From: Haloquadratum walsbyi J07HQW1
GTDB lineage: Archaea > Halobacteriota > Halobacteria > Halobacteriales > Haloferacaceae
DNA length: 36,649 nt
Assembly (NCBI GenBank): GCA_000415965.1
Contig: KE356560.1
Coordinates: 249,186-285,834, forward strand
Direction of reading: 5' to 3'
Under the pieces are notes generated by a model. That model was given only the letters and a program-made list of their open reading frames with translations. It searched no databases and was not told the DNA's origin. Below are positions 7,254 through 16,874 of this stretch, one piece after another (position 1 is the stretch's first letter; each line of letters begins with the position of its first letter). Both the position numbers and the translations under genes were made by a program.

Positions 7254-8087
7254 TCACAGAGACAGTGGTGATGGTGCAGGTGGCATCTGTCGTTTATGTT
7301 CACTCTTCTCATATAGCTCGACAACCCGAGTGACATCCTCAGCTGTCACATCAAGTTGTCGGACAGTTGCATCGATTGATAATGGCCCATCAACGTGTAC
7401 TGCAAGAATCGCATCGACAGTATCATACCCTAATCCAAGTTCTTCCTCATCAGTCTGTCCAACCCACATACCCGCGGATGGTGTCTTCATGACTAATTCC
7501 TCAGGCACCCCGACCGATGCAGCCAACTGTCTTACCTGCTGTTTATACAGATTCCCGATAGGATTACAATCGACTGCTTGATCACCGTATTTTGTATAAT
7601 ATCCAGTCAATGCCTCCGACCGATTTCCGGTTCCGAGGACAATTTTGTTTTCATGATTTGCGATAAAGTAATTAAGAACTGCTCGAGTTCGGACGTAGAC
7701 ATTCCCAGCAGCCATTTGATCATCTGCAGCCTCTGGGACTGCCTCGAAAAATGATTCAGCGATTGGCTGGATCTCAATCACGTCATATGGAATGTCAAGT
7801 TCTTCTGCGACCCACTCAGCGTCACTCATGTTCGAATCATCACTGACCTCACTTGGCATCACAAGCCCATGTACGTTCTCTGCACCAAGTGCATCGACCG
7901 CCATGTACGCGACTGTTGTGCTATCGATTCCTCCTGATAATCCAAGAACAGCACCGTCAACACCTGCATCATCGACCATATCAGCAATGAACTGACTTAC
8001 ATGCGATTCAATCGCGTCGAGTTCCTCCGGTGATAATCGGAGATCAAGCGGTGCATCCGTCGAGAGAACTGACTGTTGTGCACTCAT
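7254..8087 (-). CDS. nadE: NAD+ synthetase (ammonia-dependent)
   Basis: A 277-aa N-type ATP pyrophosphatase that amidates deamido-NAD+ to NAD+ in the last step of NAD synthesis. The PP-loop SGGIDS lies at residues 51-56. Family landmarks follow: RTRAVLNYFIANHENKIVLGTGN and then RSEALTGYYTKYGD, DCNPIGNLYKQQVRQLA, and KTPSAGMWVGQTDEEELG. No glutaminase domain is present, so ammonia is the likely nitrogen donor. The start at 8087 (MSAQQSVLSTD) gives the expected acidic N-terminus; an in-frame ATG at 8174 would add 29 atypical residues. A fold-back repeat follows directly after the gene. Confidence 0.93.
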   Translation of the reverse strand: MSAQQSVLSTDAPLDLRLSPEELDAIESHVSQFIADMVDDAGVDGAVLGLSGGIDSTTVAYMAVDALGAENVHGLVMPSEVSDDSNMSDAEWVAEELDIPYDVIEIQPIAESFFEAVPEAADDQMAAGNVYVRTRAVLNYFIANHENKIVLGTGNRSEALTGYYTKYGDQAVDCNPIGNLYKQQVRQLAASVGVPEELVMKTPSAGMWVGQTDEEELGLGYDTVDAILAVHVDGPLSIDATVRQLDVTAEDVTRVVELYEKSEHKRQMPPAPSPLSL

Positions 8088-8295
8088 CAACGAATTATAC
8101 ACTACCAGAGGATTAATATCTATTTCCTGTTGCTCATGACTAAATCTTGAAAATCTGATATCGAGTGTTAACACCGGTTATTGAGTGTTACCATTGTGAT
8201 CATGCTCGGGATCGGGAGTGTCTGGGTGTGATCTAACCGTCACAATTAACATTAATGTATGAATAACTTACATACAGCGTTATACTGCACCTCTC

Positions 8296-8366
8296 GCGCC
8301 GGTGGTCCAATGGTAGGACTCGGGCTTCCCAAGCCCGCGGTCCGGGTTCGATTCCCGGTCGGCGCA
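8296..8366 (+). tRNA. tRNA-Gly (anticodon CCC)
   Basis: The 71 bases fold as a full cloverleaf. The acceptor stem is GCGCCGG with TCGGCGC (one G-U at the seventh pair). The D arm is GTCC/GGAC. The anticodon stem CGGGC/GCCCG has loop TTCCCAA, so the anticodon is CCC. The T arm is CCGGG/CCCGG with loop TTCGATT, and A is the discriminator base. CCA is not encoded and there is no intron. Confidence 0.96.
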
Positions 8367-8562
8367 GTTTCAAACCCTCTCTCGGCGGACATATATCTTG
8401 TCACGGTTACAACGAATATTTCCGATAGCGACTTTGACTCAAGACAACTGCTAACACCGCTGTTATCATTTAACCTGGCGTATGTCAGACTACCTGAATG
8501 CTAAGTTAAGCCGTCTGCTGTCGAAGTTAGTAACCTCATTAGTTACCGATAGTCTAGTCTGG

Positions 8563-8823
8563 TTAGACATCGAATCCGTTTCGTCTCAGTGCGTCTGCTA
8601 AGTCGCTGTCAGGGGCAGCTGAAAACTCCGTAAACGATGATTCCGGACGTGTTGTCGTATAAAGGTCAGCATCGATATTGTCCGGGATTTCGTTTGCGTG
8701 CGTGTCTTCAACAACGGCGATTGTTAACGTCCGGTTCGCAGATGCATCGTTCGACTCACTCATTAACTGATGTATGAGAACGTGACGTTTGTCCCTTGGC
8801 ATTTCTTCGACAACCATCTTCAT
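8563..8823 (-). CDS. Small haloarchaeal hypothetical protein, 86 aa
   Basis: The frame gives an acidic 86-residue protein with alternating hydrophobic strands (LTIAVVEDTHA, ADLYTTTRPESSFTEF) and a C-terminal helix (SDLADALRRNGFDV). Codon use and acidity match neighbouring genes, which supports it as real. No family is recognised. It is alone between tRNA-Gly and the divergent aldo/keto reductase gene. Start could be the second Met (two codons later) or a later one (MPRDKRHVL). Confidence 0.5.
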   Translation of the reverse strand: MKMVVEEMPRDKRHVLIHQLMSESNDASANRTLTIAVVEDTHANEIPDNIDADLYTTTRPESSFTEFSAAPDSDLADALRRNGFDV

Positions 8824-8999
8824 TCATCTCAGAATGCGTTGATTATTGATTTCAACTTAACACCGTCTCCACATCTACACTATTGGGTCGAATAACGTAT
8901 TCTTTACACCGAAGCGAGTATGCAATCGACATATCCGTGTGTCCGCTTGTGTGCGAACGATACAAGAATGGCTAAGTAAGTTGCATACATTGGTTTGAT

Positions 9000-10082
9000 A
9001 TGCACTATCGAACACTGGGCAATTCCGGTGTTGAAGTTAGCGAGGTCGGATTCGGTGCATGGGTCGTCGGAACCGACTGGTGGGGTGATCGCACCCGCAG
9101 CGACTCAATTGAACTTTTACACCATGCTGTTGATCAGGGCATCACATACTTTGACACGGGTGATGTCTATGGTCACGGTGATAGTGAATCGATTCTTGGT
9201 GAGGCGCTGACACCATATCGTGATGACGTCACTGTTGCAACAAAAGTCGGCTATGACTTTTATAATAATCCACAAGCAGGTCATGGCGAATTACCAAAAG
9301 AGATAACAGGTGAGTGGATACGGGACGCAACTCGTCGGAGCCTTGACCGGCTTGATATGGAGTATATCGACGTCTTACAACTACACAATGCAAATGTCGA
9401 TGAGGTTGATGCAGATGTGCTCGAAACGCTTGATGAACTGCGTGAGGAAGGACTCGTTGATGCGATTGGCTGGGCACTTGGTCCCTCAATCGGGTGGCTT
9501 GCCGAGGGCGATCTAGCTATCACTGAAGAGTTTGATTCAGTACAACTTGTCTGGAATCTTTTCGAGCAAGATGTCGGTAATCACTTTCTTGACACGATCG
9601 AAGAAACGAACGCCACAACAAGTCTCATCCCACGTGTTCCTCACTCATCGGGGCTTCTCAACGAACAAGTAACACCTGAAACAGGGTACGATCTTGATGA
9701 TCATCGTGGATTTCGACCGGATGCATGGTATGAGACTGGCTGGGACAAAATTGAGACACTTCGATTTCTCGAACGTGATGGTGACCGGACCATGGGTCAA
9801 GCTGCAATTGCATATCTCCTCAGCCATGATGCAGTTGCAACAGTGACACCAACCTTCCACACTCGCGAGGACATCACTGCGTGGGCGGCTGCTTCTGATG
9901 TTCCAAAACTCTCAGCCGAAGAACTCTCTCGGGTGTCATCACTGTACGCAGAGAACTTTGGTATCGATCGCGACGATGGAATGGATCAACTTCGTTCATC
10001 TGTTGATGGTGAGGATATCCGTGCCGCTGGAATTAATAAACGAGCGACGAGTGATTCAAGAAATACAGCGTCCTCAGATTGA
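9000..10082 (+). CDS. Aldo/keto reductase
   Basis: A 360-aa NAD(P)H-dependent oxidoreductase of the aldo/keto reductase superfamily, a (beta/alpha)8 barrel that reduces carbonyl compounds. The catalytic tetrad is visible: D52 and Y57 in FDTGDVYG, K82 in VATKVGYD, and H129 in VLQLHN. The opening MHYRTLGNSGVEVSEVGFGA is standard. The cofactor-phosphate region near AIAYLLSHDAVATVTPTFHT is present. The last ~20 residues are polar and dispensable-looking. It converges with pitA. The natural substrate cannot be read from sequence. Confidence 0.9.
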   Translation: MHYRTLGNSGVEVSEVGFGAWVVGTDWWGDRTRSDSIELLHHAVDQGITYFDTGDVYGHGDSESILGEALTPYRDDVTVATKVGYDFYNNPQAGHGELPKEITGEWIRDATRRSLDRLDMEYIDVLQLHNANVDEVDADVLETLDELREEGLVDAIGWALGPSIGWLAEGDLAITEEFDSVQLVWNLFEQDVGNHFLDTIEETNATTSLIPRVPHSSGLLNEQVTPETGYDLDDHRGFRPDAWYETGWDKIETLRFLERDGDRTMGQAAIAYLLSHDAVATVTPTFHTREDITAWAAASDVPKLSAEELSRVSSLYAENFGIDRDDGMDQLRSSVDGEDIRAAGINKRATSDSRNTASSD

Positions 10083-10251
10083 TTATTTAATCTGCTTAAT
10101 AATGATAAACTGAAACTGGAACCGGAACCGGAGGTGAGACTTAGACTCAGACTCAGAGTAGGTGTGAGCTTTCTCAGGATCACGCCCAAGCCCCGAGTCA
10201 CTCGCCTTGGTTATCTGTAGAGGTGCTATGTCACACACACGGCTGAGCCAC
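10083..10251. repeat. Short tandem repeats in intergenic DNA
   Basis: Between the convergent aldo/keto reductase and pitA genes lie GGAACC-type repeats (GAAACTGGAACCGGAACCGG, about 10111-10130) and repeated GACTCA units (about 10143-10157). They are simple-sequence tracts like those found within coding regions nearby. No gene or clear terminator was seen. Confidence 0.5.
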
Positions 10252-11877
10252 TCAGGCTAAAAACACATGTCGTGGGCGCTCAGCAAGCACGTCACGTCCC
10301 CATTCGACGGTGTCACTGAACTCATCCGACCGGAAAAAGTTCATTGCATCCTCACGGGCATCCCATTGGCTGGAAATAAACATATCATTCTCGTTTTCAA
10401 GATTAATCATCAGGTCTGTCTGTTGATGCCCGTCCATCTCAGCGAGGATTCCCCCAACAGTATCAAAGGTCTCATTGAATTCGCCGCGATATTCTGGTTC
10501 GACTGTATAGAACATCCCCATCGTTCCAAAGCCTGATTCTTCGCCCGCCCGTGAGACAATGTCAGGTAACTCCGAAAGAAATCCGGCTGCTGTTTCTGCG
10601 GCCGATTGTGTCTCCCAAATACTGACAACAGCATTTCGGTGGCGATTGCGAGCCTCGTATACCGCCGTTTTGACATGTGTCTCATAATGGTCGAAATTCT
10701 TTCTCAGTCCGTCAACCTCTGAGAACAGCTCATCGGTGTCCGCCTGTGAGTATAGAACCGTCGCATAGACATCTTCGCCGTGTGGCTGTCCTGCATAAAT
10801 ATCATACTTCGCCAACTGTTCACGTATTTCGCCATCTTGAGCGTCACCGCGAGTGCTTGTGCTTGTGTCTGATTGTGCCGTCTCCGCGCTCGCGGGAGGT
10901 CCAGAGCTGCTGTGGTCTGCATCTTCTGTCCTGTGCGTCGACCCGCCGGCGCTGGCACCGCCAGGTGACTGTCCAGGAGAGCCATGACTTCCTCCGCCTC
11001 CGCCTCCGTGTGGAGAGTCCCCATGGGCATGTCCGTGTGCCTCACCATGTGCTGTTGGCGCGTCAACGTCCTGTTCGACTGTCGGGACCGCCTGTCCTTC
11101 GAGAAGTGCACCAAGGTCAGCTGGTGGGAAGCGTCGTCCAATATAAAATGTCCCAAATTCGCCATATTTTGCAGACACCTCATCAAACCGCATTTCATAC
11201 ACGATATCCTTGATATCCGTTGGATCATCGGCGAACAGCGTCACTCCCCACTCATAATCATCAAACCCAACCGAGGACGCGATGATTTGCTTGATTTTCC
11301 CTGCGTATTCCTTTCCAGTCTCAGCGTGAGCCTCCATCATTTCCGCTCGCTCATCCATCGGGAGATCATACCAGTTGTGTGTCTCACCCCGACGCTTCGA
11401 CATCGGGTAGAACCCGGCATAATCCTTCTCAGGTATCTCGGGTGTCAACTTTCCTTGCATGTACTGCCGGAGTCCCTCATCTGCGGCATCTGGATTCTCA
11501 AAGTATTCGGGTGTTGTATATCCCGATATCTCTGCAACAGAAACATATGATGTTGGCTGCGTTGTAAAGCCAGCAAATGTTGTTTGCTCGAATTGACGTT
11601 CAGCCTGTGAGAGTGCATCAAGCGTTGGTCGGAGATGTGTGATAAGGATGTCAGCTTTATGTCCAATCACAGAGAACACGGCTGAGGAGCCCTCTTCAGC
11701 GTCGGCAATCGCCTCATATTTTCGAAGATATTCAACACCATCACCGATTGCAGCCTCTTGACGGTGTGTTGGTGCGTCGCGCCACGCATCCCAATCAATC
11801 GTACGAAAATCATGTAGGACGAACCAGCCCTCGTCAGTCGGCGGGACCTCTGGCATACTCATATGTTCAACCGCCAT
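10252..11877 (-). CDS. pitA: PitA-type fusion: chlorite dismutase/HemQ-like domain plus ABM domain
   Basis: A 541-aa fusion. Residues about 15-260 are a chlorite dismutase/coproheme decarboxylase-like domain: LHDFRTIDWDAWRDAP, then YPMSKRRGETHNWY (Y157 matches the catalytic Tyr of HemQ), a candidate axial His at H184 in MEAHAETG, and GFDDYEWGVTLFADDP. Residues 452-541 are an antibiotic-biosynthesis-monooxygenase (ABM) dimeric barrel (MGMFYTVEPEYRGEF...). The linker, about 275-345, is Gly/His/Ser-rich (HGEAHGHAHGD, HGGGGGGSHGS) and could bind metal. This matches PitA, described in Haloferax volcanii as a fusion of these two Pfam families. A heme-related role is likely but unproved. Start may instead be M6 or M8. 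Confidence 0.88.
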   Translation of the reverse strand: MAVEHMSMPEVPPTDEGWFVLHDFRTIDWDAWRDAPTHRQEAAIGDGVEYLRKYEAIADAEEGSSAVFSVIGHKADILITHLRPTLDALSQAERQFEQTTFAGFTTQPTSYVSVAEISGYTTPEYFENPDAADEGLRQYMQGKLTPEIPEKDYAGFYPMSKRRGETHNWYDLPMDERAEMMEAHAETGKEYAGKIKQIIASSVGFDDYEWGVTLFADDPTDIKDIVYEMRFDEVSAKYGEFGTFYIGRRFPPADLGALLEGQAVPTVEQDVDAPTAHGEAHGHAHGDSPHGGGGGGSHGSPGQSPGGASAGGSTHRTEDADHSSSGPPASAETAQSDTSTSTRGDAQDGEIREQLAKYDIYAGQPHGEDVYATVLYSQADTDELFSEVDGLRKNFDHYETHVKTAVYEARNRHRNAVVSIWETQSAAETAAGFLSELPDIVSRAGEESGFGTMGMFYTVEPEYRGEFNETFDTVGGILAEMDGHQQTDLMINLENENDMFISSQWDAREDAMNFFRSDEFSDTVEWGRDVLAERPRHVFLA

Positions 11878-12232
11878 CTGTATGTGCGTTGCGAGTCATT
11901 AACTCATCCTCTTTGATTACACTCTTTTTCATTGGCTTCTGGTGAGAGTACACGGATAATGTCTCGTTATCCACAGTGGGGAGGATGTCAATAGAGTCTT
12001 CACTGACGATTTGAACGGAAAACAAGTAGTCGAATGATCGGAAGTTCATTCCTCGATGATACACTGTATTCCGAGGTATGCAACATTTACAACCACGAAT
12101 GTGCAACGACTACCGACGTCATGTGCACCCATGGAGCAGAGAGCACTGTCCTAACTAAAAGAATACCAATATTTCAATACCACTGTGTAGTGTAGTGTAA
12201 TGGAATCACTGTCTCAACGAGAGAGCGATTAT
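11878..12232. other. Intergenic region, no gene seen
   Basis: About 355 bases between pitA and the site-2 protease gene, both on the minus strand. Short frames here have no acidic bias or motif. The AT-rich stretch just before pitA (about 11890-11960) presumably holds its promoter, and the rest shows no recognisable feature. Confidence 0.45.
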
Positions 12233-14062
12233 CTATCCACTGAGCACTGTCGGACCGAACACCAACAGTAATAATGACAAAAGCATTATTATTCCAACGC
12301 TTGTCGTAATTGTTCGAACCAATCGACGCTTTCCGCTGGCTGGTAGTGGCAATCGCGACACAACCGCCTCAGCACTTGTTCGAAGAATGCGTCCTCCATC
12401 AAGTGGATGTCCGGGAATGAAATTAAATATCCCCAGTTGGAGATTGATCCATGCCGTCCAAAAGGCGATATTCGCTATGAGGAATACCCCACTCCCGATC
12501 GGCTCAAGCGGACCAGCAATTGTATAGAAATTATGCACCGCTCCGGTGAACCCTGGGAAGTTTGGAATGCCAAGAACAACAGATGCAAGAGGTAATACGA
12601 GCGAGACATATACCGCTCCAAGTGGGGAATCAGCAATCGTTCCACTCAGACCAATGGCGCCGGGACCACCCTCTCCGCCAAGCAACTCAAGATATGTTCC
12701 AGCAGGATATGATTGTGCACCAAAATCTGTTAGCAACAACCCGCTTGTCCCTGGGAAAATGTTCACACCCAAGAAGCCACTTCCATCCTGTGGATTCTCA
12801 CCAAGACGAACAGTATACTCCTTTAGCTCCCCCGATACGACAGCCTCAACCATGACCTCCTCACCCGGTTGTGTTGTATCCAATACCTTCGTCAATTCAC
12901 TCGAAGAGACAACACGCTGATTATCGATTGCGGTCACGATCACCCCGGCATCGCTTGGAACCCCAGCCTGAGCAAGCGGTCCATCAGACGCAACTCGTGT
13001 TAGATATGCCCCAGCTGGGATTGTTGTTGTTCCGCGTGTCGTCGTCAATTCAATAAACCGATTTGTTCCAACTGCATTCGCAAATCCTGCTTGCGTATAG
13101 ACTGCAGTGCCATTTACAGCCTCAACGCCAATCGGGTCTCCCTCTGTGTCAACACTAATCCCCGCCGGATTTCCTCCGACTGACCCAGCAACAATCAATT
13201 CTCGTTCGACGGTGACTGTCTGCGGTTCCCGCTTTGCTGCACTCGCACCGTCGTTAATTTCGACGGTAACCTGGCGTTCGTCCGTTTCTGCTAAGACACC
13301 ATTGAGCTCACTTTCATTACTAATCGGTGTTCCAGCAACAGTCGTGATCCGATCCCCTTGCTCGATTCCTGCTGTTGCTGCTGGTGATTCATCATATGCC
13401 CCAGAGACAGCCAATCCCGGTGCAACAGCAATACTCCCAATAATCGGACCGAATAAAAGGACAAACGCGATAATCGTGATCGCAAAATTATTTGTGACTC
13501 CTGCTGCAAACATCCGTGTCCGTCCCCCCCGACTCGCAAGCCGCTCACTCTCTTCATCCGGTTCGACAAATGCGCCAAGCGGTATGATTGTTAAGAGAAA
13601 CACCCCCATTGACTCAATCTCAATCCCCTCAACTCGACAGAGTATTCCGTGACCACCCTCATGGACGACCAATCCAACGAGCAATCCAAAAATGATCTCT
13701 GGAGCAACCGAAAGTGGCAGGAAATCATTCACGCCTGGAATAACAAGAAAGTTTTCTGGCTGATTTACCGCCGATGGTGCCGGCGGATTTTGGAGGATTG
13801 AGATTCCCTGGATCAGTAAGAACGCGAACATTCCGACCATAATCACAAGTGCTGTGCCGACACCGAAGTTCGTCCATGCCCGCCAGAACCGCTTCGGTTG
13901 CGCAATCCACTCAATAAATTCTCGCCCACGCTGGGTATGAATTGTCGTGAATGGTCCTTGTACCTGAACGAACTTTGGTAGCAGTCCACGCTGAGAGAGA
14001 AAGAATGTGCCTGCTGAGTATGCAGCAAGACCAACAAGCACCCATAGAAGCGTGTTCATCAC
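12233..14062 (-). CDS. Site-2 protease (M50 family) with two PDZ domains
   Basis: A 609-aa intramembrane zinc metalloprotease. Helices run at the N-terminus and around residues 65-90 and 120-150. The zinc site is H134-EGG-H138 in VVHEGGHGI, and the third ligand lies in NFIPGHPLDGG (D555). Two PDZ domains occupy about 215-290 (ESPAATAGIEQGDRITTVAG) and 350-430 (GPLAQAGVPSDAGVIVTAID). This layout is that of RseP/SpoIVFB-like proteases that cleave membrane-anchored regulators. The long first segment and double PDZ fit haloarchaeal homologues. It lies downstream of the pyrH-lysS pair, separated by a divergent gene. The substrate is unknown. Confidence 0.92.
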   Translation of the reverse strand: MMNTLLWVLVGLAAYSAGTFFLSQRGLLPKFVQVQGPFTTIHTQRGREFIEWIAQPKRFWRAWTNFGVGTALVIMVGMFAFLLIQGISILQNPPAPSAVNQPENFLVIPGVNDFLPLSVAPEIIFGLLVGLVVHEGGHGILCRVEGIEIESMGVFLLTIIPLGAFVEPDEESERLASRGGRTRMFAAGVTNNFAITIIAFVLLFGPIIGSIAVAPGLAVSGAYDESPAATAGIEQGDRITTVAGTPISNESELNGVLAETDERQVTVEINDGASAAKREPQTVTVERELIVAGSVGGNPAGISVDTEGDPIGVEAVNGTAVYTQAGFANAVGTNRFIELTTTRGTTTIPAGAYLTRVASDGPLAQAGVPSDAGVIVTAIDNQRVVSSSELTKVLDTTQPGEEVMVEAVVSGELKEYTVRLGENPQDGSGFLGVNIFPGTSGLLLTDFGAQSYPAGTYLELLGGEGGPGAIGLSGTIADSPLGAVYVSLVLPLASVVLGIPNFPGFTGAVHNFYTIAGPLEPIGSGVFLIANIAFWTAWINLQLGIFNFIPGHPLDGGRILRTSAEAVVSRLPLPASGKRRLVRTITTSVGIIMLLSLLLLVFGPTVLSG

Positions 14063-14463
14063 AGTAAAAAAGGCGTGCTGTGGGGAAATGCGTTCGGGTT
14101 AGTCATTCTACTTCAGTATCGTTTCTATCCACATAGGTGATATTATCGACTGACGAGGAGCTCGTATTAACCATATCTGGGGAGAAAATATCGATACTCA
14201 GCATCGACAGTCTTCATGTTGATAACATCAGTTATACGTTCGTCACATCATCACATAATCAATCCGCAATCGTTCACCACAGGAAATAGGAGACGAGAGA
14301 CGAGAGACGACAGACGACAGATAATATAACTCTCGCACTGCCCGTGAGTGATAGACGAACGTCAAGATACTTGCTCTACTCAGCCTGTCGATGTAATCGG
14401 TGCGCACTGCGTGAGCATGATTTACACGAGAATGTTTATATTAACGAGAATCATCCCACCGTA
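14063..14463. promoter_or_regulatory. Divergent intergenic region with leaderless promoter
   Basis: About 400 bases between the divergent protease and LURP-one-like genes. TTTATATTAA at 14435-14444 is centred about 26 bases before the ATG at 14464, as expected for a leaderless archaeal promoter, and decides that start. An imperfect GAGACGAGAGACGA tandem tract lies near 14290-14320. No gene is seen in the rest. Confidence 0.65.
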
Positions 14464-15015
14464 ATGTTTGAGAGTCGCTATTATGAGGTACACCGACGAC
14501 TTGGCTTCAGGACAGAATACCGTGTGTATGAGAATGAGACTCCGATTCTCAAGACTGCGTCTAAGCAGTCCCCACGGAACGAGGAATTTCGATTCAGTAA
14601 TCCACAAACAGGCACTGATCGGTTTGGTGTGCGAGAAACGCTGACGAAGACCGGTGATGATGTAAACACATACGATATCATCGATGCACAGACTGGCGAA
14701 CGAGTTGGGACTGTTCGACGTCAAATAATCTCGTGTCTCCGTCATGAGTATACACTCTCCGACGATAATGGTCATATCGTTGCGACACTGCGAGAAGATA
14801 GACTTCCTGTGGCGGTTGCACGTCGTCTCCTCACCAGCATCCTGCCTTTCTCATGTGAGATTATTGCATCGAGTGGGACCCAGGCGGGAATAGTTACAGG
14901 CGCACTTTCGATTCGTGATCAATTTAGCATTGAGTTGTTTACTACTCAGATCGACCCCCAACTTGCTGTTGTTGGCACGATTATTGCCGATGCTATCGAG
15001 GATAATGAACTTTGA
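14464..15015 (+). CDS. LURP-one/scramblase-like (tubby C-terminal fold) protein
   Basis: A 183-aa protein from ATG 14464 (MFESRYYEVHRRLGFRTEYRVYEN). It is made of repeated beta-hairpins: YRVYENETPILKTASK, EFRFSNPQT, TYDIIDAQTGERVGTVRR and YTLSDDNGHIVATLRED. A hydrophobic helix near the end (VVGTIIADAIED) fits the central helix of the barrel. This pattern matches the LURP-one-related/phospholipid-scramblase superfamily, whose archaeal members have no defined role. A GTG start at 14344 would add 40 Cys/Arg-rich residues unlike the family, and the TATA box 26 bases before the ATG argues against it. It is transcribed divergently from the M50 protease and converges with lysS. Confidence 0.7.
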   Translation: MFESRYYEVHRRLGFRTEYRVYENETPILKTASKQSPRNEEFRFSNPQTGTDRFGVRETLTKTGDDVNTYDIIDAQTGERVGTVRRQIISCLRHEYTLSDDNGHIVATLREDRLPVAVARRLLTSILPFSCEIIASSGTQAGIVTGALSIRDQFSIELFTTQIDPQLAVVGTIIADAIEDNEL

Positions 15016-15194
15016 ATGCTCAACTTCCGACTTTCATATATCGACGTGATCTCAATTGTATATGTGTTCAGTATCCTCTGTAAGTGAGTGCGATAATACA
15101 GTATGTTCATGAGAACAAGTATTGGATCTGTGATACTGTCTCGTCGAGCGAGTCAACCGTATATTCTAATTTCAGCTCTTATCAATAAATCAAT

Positions 15195-16868
15195 TCATCC
15201 CTCGCGGCGAAGACGCTGCACGACAAACTCAGTATCGAGTTCTCCAAGAAACTCACCGAGGCGAGGACCTTCTGATTGATCGAAAAACAACTGATACCCA
15301 ACCTCGAAGAACTCACTTACAGGGATATCATAATCCCGTGCGATGTCAAAGATTGCCGCTTGGATCTCTTCACCATCACTTCCTTCTGCAACGACTCCTG
15401 CAAGCGTATCAAGAGCCTTTGCTGTATCCGACGCTGGGTCGATGTCGATAGCTGGTCGGGTCTCCTGTAATTGATAATTATATGTATTGTCCATTCGTTC
15501 CGCCCATCTACGGGCTTTCTCCACACGGTTGAGTGCATCATCAATCGCCCACTCGGGCGTTTCCGCATCGATATGCCCTTCATTCCGTGCCATTTCAATC
15601 TGCAACGACCGGTCGTCTGTCATCCCGAGCACCGCCGCAAATGTATATGGAAGCCGTACACGGTCTGGATCAATTGTTTCGACAACATATGGATATGCCT
15701 GTTCAGCAAATGCATTAACCGACTCATCGTTCACCCCCTCGAAGTACGCACGCTCGAATCGATCAAAGTCATCAACGAGCTGATCAAGATTCGTTAAATC
15801 AAGATCGCGCGCCCGCCGTGGATCAAGTGCAAAGAAATATCGAATAACAGCTGGCTCAAGCAGCGTCAGGAGCTCAGTAATCGTGACTATGTGTCCCGTT
15901 GATGAAGATAATGACTCGTTATTGACTGTGAACCATTCATATACCATCGGGACAGGAGGGGTTGTTTCGAGAACAGTGTTCGCGATATCTTCCCCGGATG
16001 GCCATGACCCCTCAGCGTGGTCTTTCCCGAACGGCTCAAAGTCGACATCAAGAATTTGCCATTGTGCAGGCCATTCGAACCGCCACGGGAGCTTTCCCTC
16101 CCGGAACGTTGCTGTGCCCTCATGTCCACACCCTTCGATCGTTCTTTCACCAGCAGTCATATCGGTGCACCGATATGTGACCGTCTGCGTGTCAATATCA
16201 ATATCAGTGACTGTTTCTGTTATTTTCCCACAATTTTGACACAATGGATTGAATGGAACATAATCCGCATCCACCTTTGATTGATACTGACTAAGCACTT
16301 CACGCGCGGTGTCAATATTCGCAAGGATACACGTAATTGCCTCTTCAAATTTTCCCTCTCGATAATATTCAGTATTTGAGACTATCTCGACCGGGATGTC
16401 TAGACGGTCAGCGTCAGCTGCTAACAATTTTGTAAAATGAGCGGCGTATGACTCTGACTCGCCAAACGGATCGGGAATGTCAGTGTACGGTCGCCCCAGG
16501 TTTCGACCGAGAGCGCCGGCATCGACATCGCCTAATCCGACAATCTCACCGCTAGCATCAGCAAGTCGTTGTGGAAGACTCCGCAGCGGGTCGCGATCAT
16601 CACTGGTGAATACCTGTCTTACCTCATGACCACGTTCTCGGAGTACCTCGGCGATAAAGTACCCTCGAATGACCTCATTGAAGTTTCCGAGGTGTGCAAC
16701 TCCGGATGGTGATACGCCACCTTTGATTACAATCGGGTCGGTCGGATTAGTTTCCTCAATTTCGTCGGCAGCAGCTGCAGCCCAAAATGTTTGTGTCTGT
16801 GTTTGTGTTCGTGATTTGTCTGTTCGCTCAACATCCTCCGTCGCAGTGGTCTGTGTGTCATCATTCAT
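15195..16868 (-). CDS. lysS: Lysyl-tRNA synthetase, class I
   Basis: A 557-aa archaeal class I LysRS that charges tRNA-Lys. The HIGH-type signature is H59-LGN in SPSGVAHLGN, and the KMSKS-type loop is SLSSS at residues 319-323. Four Cys residues in the insertion (CQNCGK, then YRCTD...CGH) look like a zinc site. The C-terminus is the helical anticodon-binding cage. An N-terminal extension of about 25 residues contains TQTQTQT, encoded by a GT-rich short tandem repeat, which is probably disordered. The ATG follows the pyrH stop by six bases, so the two genes form one operon. Confidence 0.95.
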   Translation of the reverse strand: MNDDTQTTATEDVERTDKSRTQTQTQTFWAAAAADEIEETNPTDPIVIKGGVSPSGVAHLGNFNEVIRGYFIAEVLRERGHEVRQVFTSDDRDPLRSLPQRLADASGEIVGLGDVDAGALGRNLGRPYTDIPDPFGESESYAAHFTKLLAADADRLDIPVEIVSNTEYYREGKFEEAITCILANIDTAREVLSQYQSKVDADYVPFNPLCQNCGKITETVTDIDIDTQTVTYRCTDMTAGERTIEGCGHEGTATFREGKLPWRFEWPAQWQILDVDFEPFGKDHAEGSWPSGEDIANTVLETTPPVPMVYEWFTVNNESLSSSTGHIVTITELLTLLEPAVIRYFFALDPRRARDLDLTNLDQLVDDFDRFERAYFEGVNDESVNAFAEQAYPYVVETIDPDRVRLPYTFAAVLGMTDDRSLQIEMARNEGHIDAETPEWAIDDALNRVEKARRWAERMDNTYNYQLQETRPAIDIDPASDTAKALDTLAGVVAEGSDGEEIQAAIFDIARDYDIPVSEFFEVGYQLFFDQSEGPRLGEFLGELDTEFVVQRLRREG

Positions 16869-16874
16869 CGGTAG

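Noticed and set aside
8259..8504. 81-codon frame over the tRNA gene
   Set aside because: It is read straight through tRNA-Gly and has no protein-like features outside it.
10704..11228. Long open frame antisense or out of frame within pitA
   Set aside because: Basic, Arg/His/Gln-rich composition typical of shadow frames. The pitA frame has two clear domains.
13107..13652. 181-codon plus-strand frame inside the M50 protease gene
   Set aside because: Ser/Pro/Thr-rich antisense shadow. The minus-strand frame has the HExxH and PDZ motifs.
14344..14463. GTG start adding 40 residues to the LURP-one-like protein
   Set aside because: The extension is Cys/Arg-rich and contains the TATA box that fits the ATG at 14464.
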